The position numbers and the translations under genes are program-made. The notes under the pieces are model-generated. The model worked only from the letters and a program-made list of their open reading frames with translations, was not told where the DNA came from and ran no database searches. A stretch of DNA of 7,719 nt from Dehalococcoidia bacterium (GTDB taxonomy: Bacteria > Chloroflexota > Dehalococcoidia > Dehalococcoidales > W498), in the NCBI GenBank assembly GCA_030608125.1, contig JAUWEU010000032.1, positions 1 to 7,719 on the forward strand, read 5' to 3'. Below are positions 1-6,208 of the stretch, piece by piece (the stretch's first letter is position 1; each line of letters begins with the position of its first letter).

Positions 1-306
1 AGTGACCTGCAGAAAATGCAGATATCAATGAGTCTCCGGGGATTTGACAAGCGCCGCTTTAGTACTCGTGCCCTTAGTATTGCGGCCTGGCTGGGCGGTA
101 GCATCCTGGTGCGTAGTTACGAGCGTTCTGAGTGGGTATACAAAGCAATGATTCTGCGAGGCTATGGTCATGCTCCGCCTCCTCGAGGCGAATTTCAAAC
201 CCATTCCCGCGATGTAATTACCCTCGGTGTTTTTCTCCTGACCGCAGCCGGGTTCATCACCGGGGACATCCTATATGGACACGGGGTAGCCGCTTTGCTA
301 CAATGA
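1..306 (+). CDS. cbiQ: CbiQ-type ECF transporter transmembrane protein (EcfT), C-terminal part
   Basis: This is the C-terminal ~101 residues of the membrane-spanning coupling subunit of an energy-coupling-factor cobalt/nickel importer. The protein sits in the cytoplasmic membrane and passes ATPase movement to the substrate-binding subunit. The frame is open from the first base, so the start lies outside the window. Two short Arg-Gly motifs are visible, SLRGF (about residues 11-15) and ILRGY (about 51-55). They sit where EcfT proteins carry their paired A-R-G coupling motifs, so the Ala is replaced in both. Between them is the family-typical stretch RSYERSEWVYKAM. A hydrophobic helix near the C-terminus (VITLGVFLLTAAGF) fits a last membrane segment. 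The stop at 304-306 is followed after 7 bases by the first possible cbiO start, consistent with one operon. Whether the metal is cobalt or nickel cannot be read from this fragment. Confidence 0.85.
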   Translation, partial: SDLQKMQISMSLRGFDKRRFSTRALSIAAWLGGSILVRSYERSEWVYKAMILRGYGHAPPPRGEFQTHSRDVITLGVFLLTAAGFITGDILYGHGVAALLQ

Positions 307-313
307 CTCGAAT

Positions 314-1102
314 ATGCGTAATGAAAGATTGGATGTAACAATGTTATCAGAAGAGTTGATCGAACCCGCGCTCACCGTTTCCGGACTATGGTTCTCCTAC
401 CCCGATAGACCTAACGTTTTACAGGACGTGAGTCTCAAGGTGATGCCCGGAGAACGGGTTGGACTTATTGGTCCTAACGGATCCGGTAAGACCACTCTCT
501 TTCTGGAGATCTGCGGAATACTGAAGCCATCTGCTGGGGACATCGTTGTGTTGGGCAAGCCAGTATTGAATGGAGACTTTCGCTCTGACATGGGTCTCGT
601 CTTTCAAAATCCAAATGACCAACTGTTCTGCCCGTCGGTGCGGGATGACGTTGCATTCGGCCCCCAGAACATGGGGTTATCAAAAGACGAGATTGAAGTG
701 AGGGTAACGGAGGCACTCTCAGTGGTGGGTGCGGTCGAACTTGCTGACCGACCAGCCCACCATCTCTCAGAAGGGGAAAAGCGTATGGTCTCTATTGCGG
801 GTGTGCTAGCGATGCATCCTCGACTGCTCATCTATGACGAACCAAGTGCCAACCTCGACATCCGTTCTAGGCGTCGTATCATTCATCTTTTGCAGGAATC
901 AAAGGAGACAATTCTTATTGCCTCTCATGATCTAGAACTCGTCTTGGAGGTATGCAACCGTGTCGTGCTAGTAGACAATGGGCGCATCATCGCCGACGGT
1001 GACCCCCGCCAGGTTATGGGTGATGACAAGTTAATGGTAGCCCATGGCCAGGAAAAGCCCCATTCTCTTGTCCCACATCGAATACCACACCACGCACTCT
1101 AA
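314..1102 (+). CDS. cbiO: CbiO-type cobalt/nickel ECF transporter ATP-binding protein
   Basis: This is the cytoplasmic ATPase that powers the ECF importer with CbiQ. All ABC motifs are present in the 262-residue product: an aromatic A-loop Tyr (FSYPD, ~29), Walker A GPNGSGKT (53-60), Q-loop VFQNPNDQLF (97-105), signature LSEGEKRMVSIAG (151-163), Walker B LLIYDEPSANLD (171-182) and switch His in IASHD (~205). The FQNPNDQLF stretch and the GEKR form of the signature point to CbiO rather than a general ABC importer. In the signature the third position is Glu instead of Gly, a position that varies in this family. The start is uncertain. ATG 314 gives the longest product but has no obvious ribosome site; ATG 341, nine codons in, leaves the whole domain intact. 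The stop at 1100-1102 is followed directly, in frame, by a tail resembling a second CbiO C-terminus. Confidence 0.93.
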   Translation: MRNERLDVTMLSEELIEPALTVSGLWFSYPDRPNVLQDVSLKVMPGERVGLIGPNGSGKTTLFLEICGILKPSAGDIVVLGKPVLNGDFRSDMGLVFQNPNDQLFCPSVRDDVAFGPQNMGLSKDEIEVRVTEALSVVGAVELADRPAHHLSEGEKRMVSIAGVLAMHPRLLIYDEPSANLDIRSRRRIIHLLQESKETILIASHDLELVLEVCNRVVLVDNGRIIADGDPRQVMGDDKLMVAHGQEKPHSLVPHRIPHHAL

Positions 1103-1258
1103 GTGATACACTCTGTTCGGGACCGTTTTCTACTTAGTGATTTGCAGCACTCATTTCGAGTACTAGGGCAGGTAATTACTGACGGCACAACCAACCGTAT
1201 TTTAGCTGATATACCGCTACTTAGAGCCCATGGGCTGGCTCCCACGGAGGCAACTTAG
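1103..1258 (+). pseudogene. Remnant of a second CbiO C-terminus
   Basis: Directly after the cbiO stop and in the same frame is a 52-codon open stretch that begins with GTG at 1103 and ends with TAG at 1256-1258. Its second half, from about 1166, reads GQVITDGTTNRILAD followed by IPLLRAHGL. This aligns without gaps with the end of the upstream CbiO, GRIIADGDPRQVMGD followed by DKLMVAHGQ. Shared positions include G, I, DG, the aliphatic pair, D, L and AHG. The DNA has diverged clearly, so this is not a recent local duplication. The first ~20 codons show no CbiO likeness and there is no ATPase domain. I read it as the scar of a lost or recombined second cbiO. A short real peptide or a stop-codon readthrough extension is possible but less likely. 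Its stop overlaps the converging nadC stop. Confidence 0.5.
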
Positions 1259-2133
1259 AGTAACTTGAACGTTTGTGGCTCAAGCTCAAGGCTGATGTCC
1301 AGGGCTTTTGGAGAATGGGTGAGGGCACCTACCGAGATGAGGTTAATGCCGGTTTCGGCAATAGCTCGGATATTGGCTAGTGTAATCCCCCCTGAGGCTT
1401 CAATCTTAACTCGACCCGAGACTAAGCTTACTACGCGGCGCATTTCATCAGGGCTCATATTATCCAGCATGATTATATCTGCCCCGGCTTCTGCAGCGTC
1501 CATGGCTTCCTGGATAGTATTGACCTCTACCTCAACCTTTAGCCCGTGAGGGGCATTCTGTTTAGCCTTGGCTATAATATCCTTAAAGCTCATACCCAGG
1601 GCACGTAACGCTGCTAGATGATTATCCTTAATCAGGATACCGTCACCCAGGTGAAAACGGTGGTTTTGTCCGCCACCTACACGCACTGCATATTTTTCAA
1701 GTAGTCTGAGACCGGGGGTGGTTTTGCGAGTATCGGTAATATTGACCTTAAGTCCCTGTGTTTTAGCTACATATTGGGCTGTCTGTGAGGCGATACCACT
1801 AAGCCTCTGTAGAAAATTGAGGGCTACTCGCTCGGCTTTGAGAATACTGACTACACTGCCAGAAATGGTGGCAACTATGTCACCGGGTTTAACCTCAGCT
1901 CCGTCTTTAATAAGCACCTCAACCTTGAGTAACGGGTTAACCTTGAGAAACACCCTCTTGGCTACCTCACTACCAGCCAGAATTCCCCTTGCCTTAACCA
2001 GTATGGATGCCTTCCCTTGAAGGTCAGGTGGTATTAATGCTTCGGTGGTAACATCACCGTGGCTTATATCTTCAGCCAGAGCCAGGTCTATAATGTTATC
2101 AATCTGTTCTTGGGATAGTTGGAGATTATCTAT
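1255..2133 (-). CDS. nadC: Nicotinate-nucleotide pyrophosphorylase (carboxylating), quinolinate phosphoribosyltransferase
   Basis: NadC converts quinolinate and phosphoribosyl pyrophosphate to nicotinate mononucleotide, CO2 and pyrophosphate, the last step of the route begun by NadB and NadA. The family signatures are present: AEDISHGDVTTEAL near residue 20, ERVALNFLQRLSGIA at ~101, the phosphoribosyl-binding TRKTTPGLR at ~135, GGGQNHR at ~153, IKDNH at ~168, then EVEVNT, IMLDNMSP, EASGGI and ISVGA in the barrel. The first canonical start, GTG at 1953, would remove 60 conserved residues including the whole N-terminal domain opening, so it is not the real start. The frame runs up to a TAG at 2134-2136 with no ATG, GTG or TTG, so I place the start at the ATA next to it, which is well spaced from a strong ribosome site. 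The resulting 292 residues match the usual size. The start could be a true ATA, or an ATG lost by mutation or consensus error. Confidence 0.9.
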   Translation of the reverse strand: MDNLQLSQEQIDNIIDLALAEDISHGDVTTEALIPPDLQGKASILVKARGILAGSEVAKRVFLKVNPLLKVEVLIKDGAEVKPGDIVATISGSVVSILKAERVALNFLQRLSGIASQTAQYVAKTQGLKVNITDTRKTTPGLRLLEKYAVRVGGGQNHRFHLGDGILIKDNHLAALRALGMSFKDIIAKAKQNAPHGLKVEVEVNTIQEAMDAAEAGADIIMLDNMSPDEMRRVVSLVSGRVKIEASGGITLANIRAIAETGINLISVGALTHSPKALDISLELEPQTFKLL

Positions 2134-2141
2134 CTACCTCA

Positions 2142-2149
2142 CCCCCTTT
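2142..2149 (-). promoter_or_regulatory. Shine-Dalgarno site deciding the nadC start
   Basis: On the minus strand the sequence AAAGGGGGTGA lies just upstream of nadC and pairs with the 16S rRNA tail over about ten positions, with one G replacing A (still a G-U pair). Eight bases (TGAGGTAG) separate the G run from the ATA codon at 2131-2133, which is ideal spacing. No other in-frame codon nearby fits, so this site is the main argument for placing the nadC start there. Confidence 0.6.
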
Positions 2150-2234
2150 AATCTACCCTCAATCTGGCATGACCCAGGTGTTCTTGAAGTAATCTAAGCC
2201 TGTGGTAAGTATTCTGTTGGAAGTCTAAATATTG
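2148..2234 (-). pseudogene. Tyrosine recombinase (integrase) C-terminal remnant
   Basis: Between the radical SAM gene and nadC, a 28-codon frame open between two stops reads QYLDFQQNTYHRLRLL followed by QEHLGHARLRVD and TAA. The part LRLLQEHLGHAR is the familiar box of phage-type and XerC/D-type tyrosine recombinases, in which the His of LGH is catalytic. Normally 'T-T-x-x-Y' with the nucleophilic Tyr follows, but here the frame ends 5 codons after the LGHA, so neither the Tyr nor the upstream Arg-His box is present. There is no start codon or room for a catalytic domain. It is best read as debris of an integrase next to an acquired gene. The match rests on a dozen residues, so chance or an unrelated C-terminus remains possible. 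Its TAA overlaps the nadC ribosome site. Confidence 0.4.
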
Positions 2235-2255
2235 TTAATAAAGTTATTGTAAAAC

Positions 2256-3635
2256 TTACAAAACAACCTTCTCTGGCCAAGGTTCTTGCTTTGAAGTTCC
2301 CCATAGTTTGCTAATGTAATCTATTGAAAACAAATCTTCAAGTACATGCAGCCAAAAAGTACCTTTGTCAGAAAGGGTTACCTCGTTTCCGTCATCCTTC
2401 TTTATTAAGCCAAAAAGAGAAAATAGCTTTATGTATTTTCCATATATTTCATTGAACTCCTTTCCAAATCTTTTCTTGAAATCACTTCTCTTAAACCTTG
2501 TCTCATAGACTCTCCAGTAAAACCACCATGCCATCTGCATGCTTTCTGACAAATCTAGTGATAAGGCAATTGGCATTCTTCCATTTTCAAGTCTCTTTAT
2601 GTATTCAGCAACATTAAAGGTGTTAAGGTAGAAAATATCTCTTAAGTAAGAGCCTCCACTCGCACCGAGACCAACATAAAGGGGCACTGTCACAGAACAA
2701 TACTTTGGAATCCCTTCTTTAGTGAATGCCCAAACAGACGTTCGTTCATATTTTTTATCATAAAAAATATCCTCTAGGATATGAAGCATATTTCTTCTCT
2801 TAAAGATATTTAATATGTTGTAGTTACTTTGATTAGCAGACTCTCCCATTTTGGTGTAAGGAAACTTGAAAAGAGGATAAGCTGCAACTTGATCAATACC
2901 CATCTCAACCAATTCATGACCCGCCTGCTCTATCTCACTATAAGTCTGATTGGGTAAAGCAAAAATGAAGTCCACATTGAAACATATGAATCCTTTATTG
3001 ACAGCCCTTTCGACTGCTGCCTTTACTTCTTTTGTATTGTATGGTCTATTAAGGATTTTTAGGTATTTGTCTTGTAGAGCTTCTACTCCAGTACTTAGAT
3101 TTTTTATGTTAAGAGATTTCATAGTGTTGAGATTGTCTAAGCTCAAATCATTAGGATGGCTCTCCATATGTATATCACACTGCATATTAAAATTTTTAAA
3201 GATATGTTCTAAAATCTTGTCAAGACCACTATAAAGCATTGTGGTAGGTGTTCCGCCACCAATATAAAAAGAAGTCACAGGTTTATCACCAAAAAGACCA
3301 GAATAGAAGTCAATTTCCTTTTTAACAGCTCTTGTATACATTTCTGCTACATCAGGTTGATAAATCTCCTTGTTGTATGGGCAGTAAGGACATATTTGTT
3401 TGCAGAAAGGGATATGAAGATAAAGTCCAAATTCACCTATATCTTGAAACTTCTTTTCAAGGCTCTCGTAAGAAGGAATCTTATTTTCAAGTATCATATT
3501 GTTCTCTTTAGTCAACAATTTCCTAATTTGGTTTCTAGAAAAATCTATACATGACATATAATTGGGATTTCCCATTTCAACTCGCGATGAGGTATCCTGA
3601 TCCCTCATTACTCTTGTCAATAATAATGTGTCCAT
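2256..3635 (-). CDS. HemN/HemW-like radical SAM protein of unknown substrate
   Basis: This is a radical S-adenosylmethionine enzyme of the coproporphyrinogen oxidase-like family. The opening YLHIPFCKQICPYC (about residues 72-85) gives the CxxxCxxC cluster ligands C78, C82 and C85. SAM-binding GGGTP follows at 126-130, an acidic ESHP at ~158, and NVDFIFALPNQT at ~220, the counterpart of 'D-L-I-x-G-L-P' in HemW. The C-terminal ~100 residues fit a HemN_C-like helical region. True HemN has a further Cys two residues after the third ligand; here it is Pro-Tyr, so haem synthesis should not be assumed. The gene is visibly richer in A and T than nadB or nadC and uses A/T-ending codons, suggesting acquisition. 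The start is uncertain: ATG 3635 gives 459 residues, while ATG 3497 (after AAAGAG) gives 413 and keeps the whole domain. A promoter-like sequence overlapping 3635 favours the shorter form. Confidence 0.85.
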   Translation of the reverse strand: MDTLLLTRVMRDQDTSSRVEMGNPNYMSCIDFSRNQIRKLLTKENNMILENKIPSYESLEKKFQDIGEFGLYLHIPFCKQICPYCPYNKEIYQPDVAEMYTRAVKKEIDFYSGLFGDKPVTSFYIGGGTPTTMLYSGLDKILEHIFKNFNMQCDIHMESHPNDLSLDNLNTMKSLNIKNLSTGVEALQDKYLKILNRPYNTKEVKAAVERAVNKGFICFNVDFIFALPNQTYSEIEQAGHELVEMGIDQVAAYPLFKFPYTKMGESANQSNYNILNIFKRRNMLHILEDIFYDKKYERTSVWAFTKEGIPKYCSVTVPLYVGLGASGGSYLRDIFYLNTFNVAEYIKRLENGRMPIALSLDLSESMQMAWWFYWRVYETRFKRSDFKKRFGKEFNEIYGKYIKLFSLFGLIKKDDGNEVTLSDKGTFWLHVLEDLFSIDYISKLWGTSKQEPWPEKVVL

Positions 3636-3709
3636 AGCACCTGGTTGTCAACCCCAGCATCATATCTTTCAGGAGCTGATTCCAGGATCTTCATAAAGGC
3701 AGTGGACAT
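3617..3709 (-). pseudogene. Truncated start of a methyltransferase-like gene
   Basis: Thirty-five bases after the nadB stop, on the same strand, an ATG at 3709 follows a GGGAG ribosome-site sequence with five bases of spacing. It opens a 30-codon frame reading MSTAFMKILESAPERYDAGV, then about ten unrelated residues and a stop inside the start region of the radical SAM gene. MKILESAPxRYDxG resembles the N-terminus I recall for a group of small class I SAM-dependent methyltransferases in anaerobes, where a Rossmann domain with a D-x-G-x-G-T-G motif should follow. That domain is missing. My reading is that a third gene once followed nadB and was cut when the AT-rich segment arrived, with the junction at roughly 3640-3655. 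The family assignment rests on memory of a short motif and is weak; the frame itself and its ribosome site are clear. Confidence 0.4.
3623..3651 (-). promoter_or_regulatory. Possible sigma-70-type promoter for the radical SAM gene
   Basis: On the minus strand a perfect TTGACA (3651-3646) is followed after 17 bases by CATTAT (3628-3623), which agrees with TATAAT at four of six positions. Transcription would begin near 3616, downstream of the longest start codon (3635) and upstream of ATG 3557 and ATG 3497. This fits an acquired gene with its own promoter and a later start. A second TTGACA occurs at 3620-3615 without a good -10 partner. Short matches like these arise by chance in AT-rich DNA. 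Confidence 0.35.
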
Positions 3710-3743
3710 AGCTTCTCCCAATCTTTGGGATGTGGTATTATTC

Positions 3744-5270
3744 CTAGTTGGTGAATACGATACGGCGTTGCCACCGTGGTAAGCTCTGGGGAAAGTCGGA
3801 GCGGAAGTGGGCGCCGCGGCTCTCTTCTCTAAGTAGGGCAGCCTCAGTTACCAGGCGACCGGTCAACACCAAGTTGTTTAGCTCATAAGAAGGGCGGTCT
3901 GTAGGCTGAGGTAACGACCTTTGCCAGGCAGCTAAGATATTGGCTGATTTGGTCAGCCCTTCCTTGTTGCGGATAATCCCTACTTCATCCCAGTGCAGTT
4001 GCTGCAGCGCAGAAAGGCTGGGTGCAGGCATGACCTTGGGAGATTGCCTCTGACTCAGCAAGTGGTGAACCTCCACACCTTTACTGCTAGTAGCTGCCTT
4101 TCTCGTTTTTTCCATAATTCTCTTGCTAAACACAAGCACTTCAAGCATTGAGTTTGAGGCTAGCCGATTTGCTCCATGGACTCCGGTGCAGGCGGTTTCA
4201 CCAGTAGCAAATAGTCCAGCTATATTAGTTTCGCCCCAGGTATTGGTCCTAATGCCACCCATCATGTAATGGGCTGCCGGTGCCACCGGTATCAGACCTT
4301 TAGTAATGTCAAGACCGTGGTCTAGGCAGAAGCGATATATATGGGGAAACCGGGTGGCAGTAACATGGGGTGGTAGATGAGTAACATCAATAAAGACCCA
4401 GTCTGAGCCTGTTTTTTCCATCTCGTATAGTATGCTACGAGCTACTACATCTCGTGGTGCCAAGTCAGCCTCTGATGAATAGTCAGGCATGAAGCGATAG
4501 CTATCTACATTGCGCAGTATCCCTCCCTCACCCCTGACCGCTTCAGATATGAGAAACGGGGTTACCCCGGGCAAGCGTAGAGCAGTAGGATGGAACTGGA
4601 AAAACTCCAGGTCCACTATCTCTGCTCCAGCGTTATAGGCTAAGGTTATACCATCACCGGTGGCTATGTCCGAGTTAGTATTAAACTTGAATAGCTGTCC
4701 AGCGCCACCAGTAGCTAGAATCAAGGAGCCACAGCCGAATTCCTCAATAGAGCCAGTACGGCAATCAAGGGCTTTTATTCCCTTAACTGTCTTCTTCTCT
4801 ACCAAAATCTCGGTAGCCAGGCAATCTTCTAGTACCTGGATTTTGGATGAGCGAACCTGCTTACTTAGAGTAACTTCAATATGTTCCCCAGTGGCGTCAC
4901 CCCCGGCATGCAGGATGCGGGGCATACTGTGAGCTGCCTCTAGAGTAAGGGCAACCTCTCCGTTAAGGGTGTCAAAGGGGACTCCAAAATTGACCAGGTC
5001 GGTGATGCGGTCAGGGGCTTCGTTTACCAAGATACGCACTGCCTCTTCATCGCATAAGCCGTCTCCAGCGGCTATGGTGTCCTGGAAGTGGAGCTCTGCT
5101 GTATCATTCTTACCTATGGCAGCGGCAACACCCCCCTGGGCATATTTGGTATTACAGTCATCAATGCTGCCCTTGGTAATAATGAGCACACTTCCCTGCC
5201 CCTTCGCCAACAGGGCGGTATAAAGCCCGGCAATACCACTGCCAACTATAATATAGTCATATTGATTCAT
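3744..5270 (-). CDS. nadB: L-aspartate oxidase
   Basis: NadB is a soluble flavoenzyme that oxidises L-aspartate to iminoaspartate for quinolinate synthesis; in anaerobes fumarate can serve as electron acceptor. The 508-residue product begins with the FAD-binding GSGIAG (10-15) and continues with the flavoprotein stretch CNTKYAQGGVAAA (39-51). Residues corresponding to the active site of the E. coli enzyme are visible: H227 in FQFHPT, the SEAVRGEGG loop (242-250), R273 in APRDVVAR, H334 in PAAHYMMGG and R369 in GANRLASNS. The C-terminal helical region ends with REESRGAHFRSDFP, typical of the fumarate reductase/succinate dehydrogenase flavoprotein group. CTGVHGANRLASNS and the operon position distinguish it from SdhA and FrdA. 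The ATG overlaps the nadA stop as ATGA, with GAGGT about 7 bases upstream, so translation is probably coupled. Confidence 0.97.
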   Translation of the reverse strand: MNQYDYIIVGSGIAGLYTALLAKGQGSVLIITKGSIDDCNTKYAQGGVAAAIGKNDTAELHFQDTIAAGDGLCDEEAVRILVNEAPDRITDLVNFGVPFDTLNGEVALTLEAAHSMPRILHAGGDATGEHIEVTLSKQVRSSKIQVLEDCLATEILVEKKTVKGIKALDCRTGSIEEFGCGSLILATGGAGQLFKFNTNSDIATGDGITLAYNAGAEIVDLEFFQFHPTALRLPGVTPFLISEAVRGEGGILRNVDSYRFMPDYSSEADLAPRDVVARSILYEMEKTGSDWVFIDVTHLPPHVTATRFPHIYRFCLDHGLDITKGLIPVAPAAHYMMGGIRTNTWGETNIAGLFATGETACTGVHGANRLASNSMLEVLVFSKRIMEKTRKAATSSKGVEVHHLLSQRQSPKVMPAPSLSALQQLHWDEVGIIRNKEGLTKSANILAAWQRSLPQPTDRPSYELNNLVLTGRLVTEAALLREESRGAHFRSDFPQSLPRWQRRIVFTN

Positions 5271-6205
5271 TTAGCTACCTCGGTGGCTTTAATCTGGTAA
5301 CTGACAGCCAGCATGCGGTCAACTGCCTGTTTTGCCTTCAGTCTTACCTCTTCAGGGACGGTTACTATATTTTGCCTCAGCTCCATCGTTTGAGCAATGG
5401 TTTCCAGGGTTGTCTTCTTCATATCGTTGCAGATTTGACTGTTTGATATTAAGTAGAATGATTTATCAGGATTCTCTAAGCGCAAGCGGTGAAGTATACC
5501 CTCCTCGGTGCCGATAATGAAGCTATTATGCGAGCTTGCCTTAACATAGCGGAGCATCTGTGAGGTGCTAAGGGCAGCTTCAGCCAGGGCTATTACCTCT
5601 AGTTGGCACTCGGGATGGACTAATAGTTGAGCCTCAGGGTGAAGTTGTTTTGCTAGCTTTACTTGCTCAGGCTTAAGCCGGTGGTGAACATAACAAAAGC
5701 CGGGATAGAGAATTAGCCTCTTCTTGGTTCTGGTAGCAGTATAGGCGCCCAGGTTCTGGTCAGGAATAAAAATTATGTCATCATTTGTTACCGAGTTTAC
5801 TACCTTGTCGCTATTGGCTGAGGTACAGCAGACATCGCTTTCAGCTTTGATTTCGGCTGATGAGTTGATATAGCAGACAACCGATGCCCCGGGGTATCTT
5901 TGCCTCCACCCTCTCAGCTCATCAATATTAATCATATCTGCCAGCGGACAGCCAGCACTGCCTTCTGATAGCAGAACAGTGCGGTCAGGGTTTAAGATGG
6001 CGGCGGTTTCAGCCATAAAGCGGACACCACAGAAGACAATTGTCTCAGCATCTACCTCGGTGCACTGGCGTGATAGCTCCAGGGAGTCACCGACAAAGTC
6101 AGCTATATCCTGAACCTCAGGTCGCTGGTAATTATGGGCGACAATAACCGCTCTTAATTCCTCTTTTAACCTGGCTATCTTCTCTTTGAGTTGGTTAGTA
6201 AACAA
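5267..6205 (-). CDS. nadA: Quinolinate synthase A
   Basis: NadA condenses iminoaspartate from NadB with dihydroxyacetone phosphate to form quinolinate, using an oxygen-sensitive 4Fe-4S cluster. The 312-residue protein is of the short type, like that of Thermotoga. The three expected ligands are visible: C86 in SAGCPLADM, C171 in PGFCYVHHR and C259 in SQICNDMKKT. Other family motifs are AHNYQRPEVQDIADFVGDS (23-41), CGVRFMAETA (59-68), TSANS (128-132), PDQNLG (148-153) and VHPEC (196-200). The only canonical start that keeps the N-terminus is TTG at 6205, three bases after the yajC stop. An AGAGG lies immediately before it, too close to act as a normal ribosome site, while a GAGAGAGA run lies slightly further upstream. 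Translation may therefore depend on coupling to yajC. The end overlaps the nadB start. Confidence 0.97.
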   Translation of the reverse strand: MFTNQLKEKIARLKEELRAVIVAHNYQRPEVQDIADFVGDSLELSRQCTEVDAETIVFCGVRFMAETAAILNPDRTVLLSEGSAGCPLADMINIDELRGWRQRYPGASVVCYINSSAEIKAESDVCCTSANSDKVVNSVTNDDIIFIPDQNLGAYTATRTKKRLILYPGFCYVHHRLKPEQVKLAKQLHPEAQLLVHPECQLEVIALAEAALSTSQMLRYVKASSHNSFIIGTEEGILHRLRLENPDKSFYLISNSQICNDMKKTTLETIAQTMELRQNIVTVPEEVRLKAKQAVDRMLAVSYQIKATEVAK

Positions 6206-6208
6206 CCT

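Noticed and set aside
132..338. Plus-strand frame of 68 codons overlapping cbiQ and the cbiO start
   Set aside because: It lies out of frame across the well-conserved cbiQ coding sequence and its translation is rich in Arg, Ser and His with no recognisable motif.
1225..1236. Perfect 12-base palindrome AGCCCATGGGCT, with a possible GAGCC/GGCTC stem around it
   Set aside because: It has no loop of its own, no T run follows, and the bases are explained by the conserved R-A-H-G codons of the CbiO remnant. I do not call it a terminator or operator.
1255..1953. nadC called from the GTG at 1953
   Set aside because: It would delete 60 residues matching the conserved NadC N-terminal domain, including the AED-x-x-x-GD-x-T motif, which are encoded in the same frame up to 2133.
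2247..2261. Inverted repeat TTGTAA-AAC-TTACAA at the end of the radical SAM gene
   Set aside because: The six-base AT stem is too weak for a terminator and such repeats are expected by chance in AT-rich DNA. It could mark an element end but nothing else supports that.
2950..3554. Plus-strand frames opposite the radical SAM gene
   Set aside because: They arise from the AT-rich antisense strand. Apparent hydrophobic character reflects base composition, and no start signals are seen.
4660..5300. Several plus-strand frames opposite nadB
   Set aside because: They are antisense shadows of the strongly conserved nadB sequence, lack ribosome sites and show no family motifs.
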